From Mikrocytos mackini (lineage: Eukaryota > Endomyxa > Ascetosporea > Mikrocytida > Mikrocytiidae), in NCBI GenBank assembly GCA_030180075.1, contig JASNJN010000094.1:1-22663 (forward strand): a stretch of 22,663 nt of DNA, in the 5' to 3' direction. Shown one piece after another: positions 1 through 7,896 of this stretch. The stretch's first letter is position 1. Every line of letters starts with the position of its first letter. The translations under genes were made by a program, and so were the position numbers. The notes under the pieces are model-generated. The model ran no database searches. It was not told where the DNA came from and saw nothing but the letters and a program-made list of their open reading frames with translations.

Positions 1-453
1 GACCTTTGGAACGATTTCGGATTTATTTTGGGAGGGGTTTTTGGAAATAGATTTGGATTTCAAAATCCACTTATCCATTGCCCCAATGTGGCGTTTTTTT
101 GAAAAGGTGGCCTTAACTTTGTTTTTGGTGGTTGGTTGTTTGCCCTTGTGGTACGATTTGGACCTTTTGGGAATATAACTGGTTTTTAAAATTTGGTTGA
201 GTTTGTCAACATTGATAACATATGGATGCATTCCACTCACTCCTACGTTATTGGGACCGTTGGTCCCCGCGGTTATAGCGTTAACGGAGTGGTTGTTGAT
301 ATTCTCTCCTGGACTCGTGGACCCGTTGGGGCCCTGTTTTCCAGGTTTCTGTGGATCGGCTAGGTTCGAACCTGCTGCAGCCTGTTTAGGCCTTTCGCTC
401 GACATTGACCCTAACCCCTCTACGGTGGGGTTGTCCGGTGTGACGATATTCAT
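1..453 (-). CDS. Partial open frame, possible N-terminus of a retroelement protein
   Basis: Seen: the minus strand is open from an ATG at 453 for 151 codons to the left edge. The predicted protein begins MNIVTPDNPTVEGLG. It is rich in Pro, Gly, Asn, Ser and Lys, with a disordered first half and a basic second half containing several Lys/Arg/Ser clusters. I see no conserved domain in the part that is present. The base composition is clearly richer in G+C than the adjacent DNA and resembles the non-LTR retrotransposon at the right end of the window. The start codon lies only about 30 bp from a truncated copy of a dispersed repeat. Inference: this could be the low-complexity N-terminal region of a retrotransposon protein, with its catalytic part beyond the window. 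It could equally be an unrelated host protein. Confidence 0.4.
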   Translation of the reverse strand, partial: MNIVTPDNPTVEGLGSMSSERPKQAAAGSNLADPQKPGKQGPNGSTSPGENINNHSVNAITAGTNGPNNVGVSGMHPYVINVDKLNQILKTSYIPKRSKSYHKGKQPTTKNKVKATFSKKRHIGAMDKWILKSKSISKNPSQNKSEIVPKV

Positions 454-485
454 GCCAATGACTTTTTTTGAAAATTTAAATTTTC

Positions 486-789
486 TCCAAATTTATTTAG
501 CAAATGTATTTTTGAGAGATCTACAAAAAGATACTTTCCAAAAATTTCATNNAATTTTCAATCAATTTAATATGAAAATTTTCGAAATTTANGTTAAAAT
601 TCGCCTTTNTTGAGNCCTCAANATATCAAGTATTTTTTCGAAATTTTTTCTCAAAATTGTTTTATCGTTAAGATTTCGCCCGTTAAAAGCTGTAAAAAAA
701 TTTTCAGAAAAAATTTTGTATTTAATTCATATATTTTTGTGATCGACTTTTTGAACCAAAATCAAAATTTTTTTTCGATAAAAATTTCG
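486..789 (+). repeat. Dispersed repeat, copy A (5'-truncated)
   Basis: Copy A reads in the same direction as copy C at 8905-9515. Shared landmarks are the segment around GAGAGATCTACAAAAAGATA and the later GATTTCGCCCGTTAAAAGC. The region 5' of about 486 that copies B and C possess is missing, and the retroelement-like frame begins there instead. It carries no convincing coding sequence: the open frames running through it are AT-rich and interrupted by N. Confidence 0.7.
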
Positions 790-1157
790 GAAAATCCACC
801 AAAAATCATTTTATAACTCAAGTGGCATGGTAATTTAGTATGTATAGTGCTTAAATGTAAATTTTTATCGAAAAAAATTTTGATTTTGGCTCAAAAAGTC
901 GATCACAAAAATATATGAATTAAATACAAAATTTTTTCTGAAAATTTTTTTACAGCTTTTAACGGGCGAAATCTTAACGATAAAACAATTTTGAGAAAAA
1001 ATTTCGAAAAAATACTTGATATTTTGAGGGCTCAAAAAAGGCGAATTTTAACATAAATTTCGAAAATTTTCATATTAAATTGATTGAAAATTCAATGAAA
1101 TTTTTGGAAAGTATCTTTTTGTAGATCTCTCAAAATACATTTGCTAAATAAATTTCA
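486..1157. repeat. Long near-perfect palindrome (about 300-bp arms)
   Basis: The sequence at about 486-789 recurs as its reverse complement at about 863-1157, with a spacer of about 73 bp. The two arms agree almost base for base, including the segments around ATCGTTAAGATTTCGCCCG and TTTAGCAAATGTATTTT. The left arm holds six N bases (551-622) where the right arm is fully resolved, which suggests reads were ambiguous between the arms. The two arms are two head-on copies of the dispersed repeat described in the neighbouring entries. Confidence 0.85.
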
Positions 1158-1640
1158 AAAAAAATTTCATGCAAAATTTTGAGTTTTTATGGTCCGACAT
1201 TTTTTGAAAACCACCTGATGCACCCCCTTTGGAAAATTGAAAAAAATATTTTTTCCAAAAATTTTTATTAGATCATAAAAACGTTGTTTTCGCCACAAAA
1301 AAAATTTTTGGGGGAAAATATTTTATTAGGAAATTTATATTTGAAATTTGTATCACAGTAAAAAAATTAATTTTGGAATAATGTTAAATTTTTTATTTTG
1401 CTCAAAAATTTGCAATTCAATAAAAATTGAAAAGTTTTTTTTAATTCAAATTTAAAATTTGCGGCGATGGAAAAAATTTTTGGCGAANAGGATAATTTGT
1501 AACAGATTTAATTCCAGCCTAATTAAAAACGTGGGAAATCTGAAGATTGCGGGGAATTTGAAATATCGTGGGAAAATTGATAAAATTACGGGAAATACGT
1601 CGAAATTACGGGAAATAAAAATATGCAGCCGCGTGACATG
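863..1640 (-). repeat. Dispersed repeat, copy B (longest copy)
   Basis: Read on the minus strand, copy B starts near 1635 with GCGGCTGCATATTTTTATTT. It continues through a run of short CCC-containing units (1625-1530), then AT-rich DNA with the landmark GTGCATCAGGTGGTTTTCA (about 1200-1222). It ends near 863. Copy C has the same order of landmarks. The outer end coincides with the point where the MULE transposase reading frame is lost, so this copy probably truncated that gene. No coding capacity is evident. It looks like a non-autonomous element of unknown class. Confidence 0.6.
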
Positions 1641-2814
1641 ATAGATACTTCATAAATTCCTCCAACTTAACATGAAAGTCCTGTATTATGTTTATTTGCT
1701 GTAACTTAATGAACAAGTTCTTTACTATTGTTTGTATATTCCGAGTTTTGATTTTGATTCCAATATTTTTAAAGATAGCCCTCTGTACATGCCAGCTGCA
1801 CCAAATCCATCTAGTATCAAAATAATTGGAAACCCATGCATTATAATACGAGCTCTGCATGTCGGACATCAAGACACGGGTGTTTAGCCTGATTCCCAAT
1901 GATTTATTGAAGGATTGTAGAACGGTCTTTATTACTCTTTCATCATCATGTGTTGACAGTATAAAAAGAAATGGCATTGCGCGTTGTTTCTTGTGAACAG
2001 TGAAGAAACTTGTCAATTTTAGGTTGTATCTGTTCGTCTTGTGTGTACTATCTACAAGCACTTCATTCATTAAGAATGGCCTAGAATTCAATATTAACTT
2101 CGAAGTAGTGAAAGCAATTACTAGCTCCTCTTTATAAAGTTCGGGATACAAACTTTCAATTCTATTTTCCAGTTTGAGTACAATTACAACTACGTCATCA
2201 TTTATTACGTGTTTAAGTACCGTGATAAGAAATATGTTGTGATCCTCACCATCTACATTGGCATCGTTAGAATATTTGTATTTAAGATTTCTCAAGTAAT
2301 TCATCCCGACTTTATTTAGAATAGGATGCTTATTCTTAATTTCTTTATCATTTATTTCTTTATATATATCGGGAAGTGGTATTTTATTATTAATTTTGTT
2401 CAATAAGAGATCGCGAACTTCTCTGTTTAATATATAATCCCTATCATCAATTGGATGATTGTGCCATACAAAGAATGAAACTTTTATCCACCCATTTTTC
2501 CTGTAATATACTGTATAATGTGCTGGACAACGTCCATCAAAAACTCCCCAGGGCTGATTTATCAAACCGACTCGACATTTGAAATATTTCACATCTTTAA
2601 ATTTCTTTGAAATTTTGTTCCCTGTAGATTTGACAAAGATTTTCCCGTTGTTTTCAAGATGGGCTTGTACCCACATGGCATAATCTTCATTTATCCTAAA
2701 GTCCAAAACCCCCGATGTTAACCCGTCCGAACATCTCATTTGATCATCGTTGAAACTTCTTGTAACTGACAATAATGTTTTATAAACCTGTTTTAACACA
2801 CCCATATCCTTTTT
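1606..2814 (-). pseudogene. MULE-type transposase, catalytic part (truncated)
   Basis: This is the C-terminal, catalytic part of a Mutator-like element transposase, which would cut and paste its own DNA. Residues are numbered from the ATG at 2805. A FLYWCH/FAR1-like zinc region is suggested by C77, C93 and the HNH at 115-117. The MULE catalytic core follows with D252 (VDSTHKTN) and D315 (MSDMQSSYYNAW), then the family-typical CSWHVQRA at 336-343. A third acidic residue is expected further on but I cannot assign it. The frame ends after KYLSCHAAAYFYFP, and those last residues are encoded by the end of repeat copy B, so the native C-terminus, including any SWIM finger, is gone. The frame is open upstream of the ATG to 2822. 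It continues in frame with 3198-3586 once the MITE and one target duplication are disregarded, so 2805 is not the original start. Confidence 0.85.
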
Positions 2815-2822
2815 GTTTAAAG

Positions 2823-3190
2823 CAGAGTTGAGAATTTTGCCTAAATCCAGAACCCGCCCCGCCTTCGGGTCGGGCGGGTCGGGTAGGAAATTTGTAAAAA
2901 ATTTTCTACCAAAAACTTAATTCCCCAAATTTAATGATATTCAAAAATAACAAATCAAAGCTCAAAAATTATTTGTTTTAACTTGTTTTCATGTTAGAAT
3001 CTAATATTAGAGTAAATTAACTATTTAATAAATAAAATTAAGTAAATATCTAGCGTAAATTAGTAAAATTGTGCATATTTTAAAAAGTGCATCCATGTGA
3101 GAGTTTTTAGCGTTTTTTTGGCCTTCTTCCGCCCGAACCCGACCCGTTCGGGTCGGGTTCGGGCGGTCGGGTCGGAAATTCTCAACTCTG
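2823..3190. mobile_element. hAT-type MITE, 368 bp, 8-bp target duplication
   Basis: The ends are perfect 15-bp inverted repeats, CAGAGTTGAGAATTT at 2823 and its complement ending at 3190. They are flanked on both sides by GTTTAAAG (2815-2822 and 3191-3198). An 8-bp duplication and a CAGAG-type terminus are characteristic of the hAT superfamily. Just inside each end are G+C-rich subterminal repeats built from CGGGTCGGG and its complement, in sharp contrast to the AT-rich middle. There is no transposase gene, so it must be mobilised in trans. It sits inside the MULE transposase reading frame. Confidence 0.9.
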
Positions 3191-3586
3191 GTTTAAAGAT
3201 TTACATATCTTATGCTCCAAACCCACGGTGTGTAAATTCTCAAAATTAGTATAATCGTGTATGTACTCGGGCTTGGGTTGGTTATTACTCGATTCACATA
3301 CTTTTATTCTTTCATGACATATGTCTGACATATAGGGTTTCGTTCTCAGATTAAAACTTTGATTTGATGTTCGATAAAACTTTGCAGTGGGAATAACTTT
3401 TGCAATATTTATGATCGATAGTTGTTCTTCGTATGGGAAACTTTCCGATGTTTCTATGCTTGAATGTTTGCATGTAATGTTGTCATCATCTAAAGAGCAA
3501 CTACATGTTATCATTAAATCGCTCAATTTATATCCATTAATATGTGTTCTATTGTTAAAATTAGTGTCTTCAGATAAAAAACACAC
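3182..3586 (-). pseudogene. MULE transposase gene, middle fragment
   Basis: The frame reads MCFLSEDTNFNNRTH (first codon GTG, so not a real start) to KICKSL. It then runs into the MITE terminal repeat and stops after only three foreign codons (Gln, Ser, stop). Across the duplicated GTTTAAAG the frame matches that of the downstream transposase fragment exactly, so both belonged to one gene. The segment is hydrophilic, with a few cysteines (CSCSLDDDNITC), and I recognise no domain. Upstream, between 3587 and 3658, the coding signal moves to another frame (SSISGNFEKNKAEVLDVID) and back. That implies a compensating pair of indels, one of them probably in the run of six T/A near 3574-3580. Confidence 0.6.
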
Positions 3587-3658
3587 TCCACATCATCCAC
3601 ATCGATCACATCTAATACTTCGGCCTTATTCTTTTCAAAGTTTCCACTTATACTAGAA

Positions 3659-4209
3659 TCAAAATGTTGGTTTCTCTTCTACCTGTCTTAGTATATTATT
3701 AGGAAAGACATTCTCTTCTAACTGGTTACTCCTTAAAGTTTTATGATTATTGTTATATTGTCCATTATTAAAGTGATATATCCGGTCTATATCTCTTTTC
3801 CAAATGGGAGTAATATTCGAATCCATAATAGATAGGGAGGACCTAGGCTGAATAGACGGGGAGATATATTTCGCTTTTTTATTATTCTTGTCAGAACTTC
3901 TCCCAAAAACATCTAAATCGCTCTTTTTGAACGTTTCAGACCATTTTACAGGCGAAATTCTGTAATCCAGGCTCAAAGGCATGTCATTCATATAAACCCC
4001 GACGAACGATTATCCAACAGGTCTACATCACATATACATGGGGAATTAATAGTTTGATCTTGTACAGAAGTATTTTCTTCCTGTTTATTTCTTCTCTTCT
4101 TTAGTTGGGAATGTGTCTGTCGACTGGTATCATTCGTATCTAGCGTATTATTCGTATCATTCATGTCATTCGTACCTAGTGTATTCAACGCATTTGGTGG
4201 ATTCATCGC
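3659..4209 (-). pseudogene. Probable N-terminal fragments of the MULE gene
   Basis: Two minus-strand frames overlap by four bases: 4209-3988 from an ATG (MNPPNALNTLGTNDMND) and 3991-3659 (MNDMPLSLDYRISPVK). The second is in the same frame as the fragment ending at 3182. Both are hydrophilic. The first has a short Asn/Asp/Thr repeat (TNDMNDTNNTLDTND) followed by a basic LKKRRNK patch that could act as a nuclear localisation signal. Their order, strand and spacing suggest the disordered N-terminus of the same broken transposase, but no motif proves it. They may instead be the remains of another gene. Confidence 0.35.
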
Positions 4210-4254
4210 CAACTTATGTTTAACTTTCAATTTTAAAATAAAATATGCCAACAA

Positions 4255-4638
4255 CGAGAATACTAGGAATTTAAACTATTGATACACCATTCGTTGTAAT
4301 ATATTGAAAATCGAGTAAAAATTCAAACCATCAACTACAGAACAATATAAAATTCCTATGTATAATGAAAATACATGGCCCATATACAACAAACTACATC
4401 TTTATATTAACTTCGCAATCTCTTCATGTTTTAATTTTGTTTAACTATACAGGATATGGATATAAAATATGTTTCTTGGTTTTTAAAATTTAACTTTTAT
4501 TTTTCAAAAATGATATTTCCTTACCTAACTCATCATATTTCCTATAAATACAATCAACGTGCCAACTCGACCCAATGTATTAACTATCAGTAGGGATTTT
4601 ATTCAGGGCGTCACAGAGCCCGTATTTTCTTCGGATAG
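4255..4638. other. Intergenic region upstream of DNA ligase
   Basis: This is AT-rich DNA without a convincing gene. It should contain the ligase promoter and possibly a first exon. A TAG at 4636-4638 closes the ligase frame upstream. The sequence TTTTTAATTTTCAG ending at 4680 resembles a 3' splice site, but I could not find a matching GTAAG-like donor preceded by an ATG exon. Confidence 0.4.
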
Positions 4639-6832
4639 TTTTTCGGCCTTTATTTCGAAATTACAATTTTTAATTTTCAGAAAATAAAAAAAGCAAAAGT
4701 AGTAACCAAAAAAGCAAAGATAGCGCCAGAACTGAAGCTAGAAAACTTACCCGAGTGGTTGGAATACGATTACAAATCACCATACCAAAACTGGACAACT
4801 AAAAATTCCAAGAAAAATCCCGCCGTTCCAGAAATCCATTTCAACGATGTCTGTGAGTTATTCAACGAGCTTGAGAACACTTCCAAGAAAACTGAGAAGA
4901 TATCCTCTTTCGCCAAGTTCTTCCTCATCGTCCTCCACAAATGCAAGTCATCACTCTCAGACCTCACGAGCTTAATCAGCTGTGAGCTCTTCCCAGTCTA
5001 CTCAAACACAGTCCTGAACATCGGGGCTGCTTTCCTACAGAAAGTGGTAGCCGAGATGAGTGGTAAAGACGTATCAGCCATCAAGAACACAACAAAGGCC
5101 ACAGGAGACCTTGGTCTCACCGCCGCGCAGTGCATAAAGGGCAACCCTTCAAAGGCCAATCCTATCCTTTTGAGTTCGGTCGTAGAAATGGTCAGGAAAA
5201 TGCCCACCGTAACAGGCGGCAAATCGCAGACAGAGAAGCTCAATATGATCAGCACCTTGCTAAAAAATGGGTCCACATTAGAAATCAAATACTTAATCAG
5301 AATGTTTCTAGGGAAACTTAGACTCGGTCTAGCAGAGAGAACTATACTCACAGGCTTAGCCATTGGAATAACGGTTTACTTTTTGAGAGAAAAGAACCCA
5401 AGTTTAACCGGTGTTGACCACGAAGAGCTAAAGGAACAGATTAGAAAGAACGTTAAAAAAACTAGAAGGACTGTGAACGAGACTTCGTATATCCCTTCCT
5501 TTGTAGAGGAAGTTCTCTCGAAACCAAACAATTATGAGGGCTTAGATAAACATTACATAAAGCCTCTGGTTCCTTTCCAAGCAATGTTGGCTGAACCGTC
5601 TAAATCTATAGATGCTATAACGTCTAAATTCGGTCAAGATAGATCCATTGCAGAGGAAAAGTTTGATGGAGAAAGGGCACAAATTCATTTCAACGGGCAG
5701 TTGGAAATTTTCAGTAGAAACTGCGAAACGAAGACAGAAAAATGGTTAGAGGTTACGGCTTTGTTCAAAGAATTGCTTTCCAATAATGGCACTTCCAGTA
5801 CAACAGCAAAGAGTGATAGTAATTCTATTGAAATTGAAGAAGATGAAATTGACGTGGAATCGACGCCAAAAAGCAAGACAGACGGTTCAATTGAAAGTTT
5901 TATTTTAGACTGTGAAATTGTCGCTATTAATGATGAACGTACTAAAATCTTACCATTTCAAAATTTAAGCAAAAGAAGAAAGAAACCAGATAGCATTTCC
6001 GCAGTTCGTTGTCAAGTGTGTGTTAAGGCATTTGATATTTTATATTTGAATGGAAAGAGTCATTGCGACCTTTCTATTTTAGAGCGCAAGAAGATACTCG
6101 AAGAGTTGGTTGGGAAGATAAGCGCTTTATATACTGCTCGTTACAACAAGCCAATGACAGGGGTTGTCGAGTATGTAGGCCATGGGTTGATCGAAGATTT
6201 AACGCAAGAGTAGCAGAGAGAAACTCCAACTTTGTTTAGAATCAGCCATTGAAAATTGCAATGAAGGGCTAATGCTAAAATTGGTGGACGACAAAGACGG
6301 GCATTATAAACCTGGTAAAAGAGCGAAGGAATGGAGGAAGTTTAAAAAGGATTACATTAAAGGACTGGGAGATAGTTTCGATTTAATTCCCATGGGAGCT
6401 TACTGGGGAAAGGGGAAAAGAACAGGTATTTATGGAGGTTATTTGATGGGCACACTGAATAAGGACAGTTGTGAGGTTGAAACGGTGTGCAAAGTTGGAA
6501 CTGGATTCACACACGAAAATTTGAATGATATTTTCAATAAGTTACAGAAATTTGAAGTTGCTAACAAACCAAGCAATTACCAAATAAGCAATCCGTTAAA
6601 GCCTGATGTTTATTTCGGGGAGCACGACATTGTTTGGGAAATAGACGCCGCTGACCTTTCTATTAGCCCTGTGCACTTATGTGCTAATAACAAGGTAGGT
6701 GGAGATTCAGGAATAGGATTAAGGTTCCCCAGGTTTAATAGATTGAGGAAGGATAAGAAGAGAAAGGACGCAACAACTAGTGATAGAGTGCACGGATGTT
6801 ACTTGAAACAGTCAAATAAGTTCAAGAAATAA
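4639..6832 (+). CDS. ATP-dependent DNA ligase I (one frameshift, start unresolved)
   Basis: This is the replicative DNA ligase, which joins Okazaki fragments in the nucleus by ATP-dependent nick sealing. Numbering here starts at a TTG at 4759. The N-terminal DNA-binding domain spans about residues 20-215 (LGKLRLGLAERT at 184-195). The nucleotidyltransferase motif is EKFDGERAQIH with the adenylated lysine K301. Motif III is FSRN (318-321), followed by an acidic low-complexity insert (about 345-378) and FILDCEIVA. The frame stops at a TAG (6211-6213) and resumes in the next frame with REKLQLCLESAIENC and motif IV EGLMLK (from 6263). It continues through WRKFKKDYI and the OB-fold (GAYWGKGKRTGIYGG) to 6832. 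The indel lies between 6203 and 6213. No ATG precedes the conserved domain: the basic N-terminal extension KKAKVVTKKAKIAP reads back to a TAG at 4636, so a spliced first exon, a non-ATG start or another indel must be assumed. Its identity as ligase I is secure. Confidence 0.9.
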
Positions 6833-6912
6833 CAACGTAATTAAATATTGCTATTATTAAAAATGAAACGGTGTGTATAAAATGTAATCAAAATAATAAA
6901 ATAAACAAATAT

Positions 6913-7669
6913 TTACTTTCTGTTTCTTTTCTTAGCTAAATACACACTCCATGCCAACATAGAAACTAAAATTAACACTGCTAATACTATTGCAATAATC
7001 AACAAAACTTTCTTTATAAATAATAGTCTTTCCATTCCTTTTACTTTTACTTTTTCATCAATATCTATTTTAATCACATGATCCTTGTCGTCGCTTTCGT
7101 TATTATTACCATTATTACTATCTTCAATGGTATCTTTAATTTTTAATTTATAACAGGAGTTATCCATATAAACGTACACAGCTTGTTCTATTTTATTCTC
7201 TTTCAATGAATTTAATTCCTCGTTATTTAAACTGCTTAATAAATTAAGAAGGAATACGAACGAAATTAGACTTGGCTTTTCATCAATTCTAACTATTTGA
7301 GATCTACTGTATTTATAACTTGAATGTATGTCTTGTAACTTTCCTTCAAACTTAGATATCACTCTTTTTTCTGCAGCATTGCTCTTTATAATTACATTGT
7401 CTTTTAAATAGAGAAGGTTCCCTAAGTTTATTATATGTTCACTTTGGAAGTCTGTGTTAATAAGCAATGAATAATTTAACGTTTCCTTTATAATTCGTTG
7501 TATGTTTTTGTTGTTGTTTATATTATCTTTTGGGATGTACTTTTGTTTGAATAATAAAGTTACGGAATCAATGTTCGAATAGACGCAGTTAAAAATGTCG
7601 TCTATATGTTCAAGCAAATGACTAAAGATTTCGTGGTGGGTTTGTTTCCCCCGAAAATCCCTTATACAT
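6913..7669 (-). CDS. Hypothetical protein with C-terminal membrane anchor
   Basis: The reading frame is open from 7740 to 6913 but has no ATG in its first half. The first near-start codon giving a typical length is a TTG at 7617 (234 residues). An ATG at 7669 in another frame would fit if one base is missing or extra in the run of five G/C at 7648-7652, giving about 250 residues. Seen in the protein (TTG numbering): a helical, Asn/Lys/Ile-rich body; a short hydrophobic stretch LISFVFLLNLLSSL (117-130); an acidic Asn-rich linker (163-180); and a strong transmembrane segment at about 204-227 followed by KKRNRK. This is the layout of a tail-anchored or type I protein. It converges on DNA ligase with an 80-bp gap containing AATAAA-like sequences. 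I recognise no family. Confidence 0.55.
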
Positions 7670-7689
7670 ACAAATAAAATATAATCTAC

Positions 7690-7896
7690 ATGGCGGGCAT
7701 TAAAAGCCTCTTGACCAAATTGTAGTGTTAGAAAAAATAGTTATTATCTGAATTTTGCGGAATATATTTATCTTAAACAATGCCTTAAGAGGGACCTAAA
7801 CAACAATGGATAACAATATTTTTGAATAATTTAAAAGAAAAACTTGGCAGAGATAGGGAAGAAGCAACTGAAAAAAATAATAATGAAAATAATTAA
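7690..7896 (+). pseudogene. Possible Isd11/LYR-like small gene, two frameshifts
   Basis: An ATG at 7690 begins MAGIKSLLTKL and meets a TAG. The next frame then reads SVRKNSYYLNFAEYIYLKQ and CLKR, and a third frame reads PKQQWITIFLNNLKEKLGR followed by DREEATEK to a TAA at 7894. In order these resemble the Isd11/LYRM4 layout: SLYR-like start, YNF..Y, a helix, then a D/GP....LL..LK..LG segment. Isd11 partners the Nfs1 cysteine desulfurase in Fe-S cluster assembly, a function that mitosomes retain. The upstream sequence has CCC triplets at 7648-7660 and AT-rich DNA. The similarity is judged by eye and weak. Two indels are needed, so this is either a decayed copy, an assembly error or chance. A 19-base GT...AG segment in the first break (about 7719-7738) would also restore that frame. 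Confidence 0.3.

Noticed and set aside
197-613. Plus-strand frame of 138 codons over the left edge
   Set aside because: It begins with TTG, contains N bases and runs through the AT-rich repeat. The opposite strand has a much more protein-like frame from an ATG.
2850-3175. GGGTCGGG blocks considered as telomere-like or G-quadruplex repeats
   Set aside because: They are inverted within a bounded element with hAT ends and are too short and irregular for a telomere array.
4770-5876. Several minus- and plus-strand frames overlapping the ligase
   Set aside because: The ligase motifs on the plus strand explain this region; the others are shadows.
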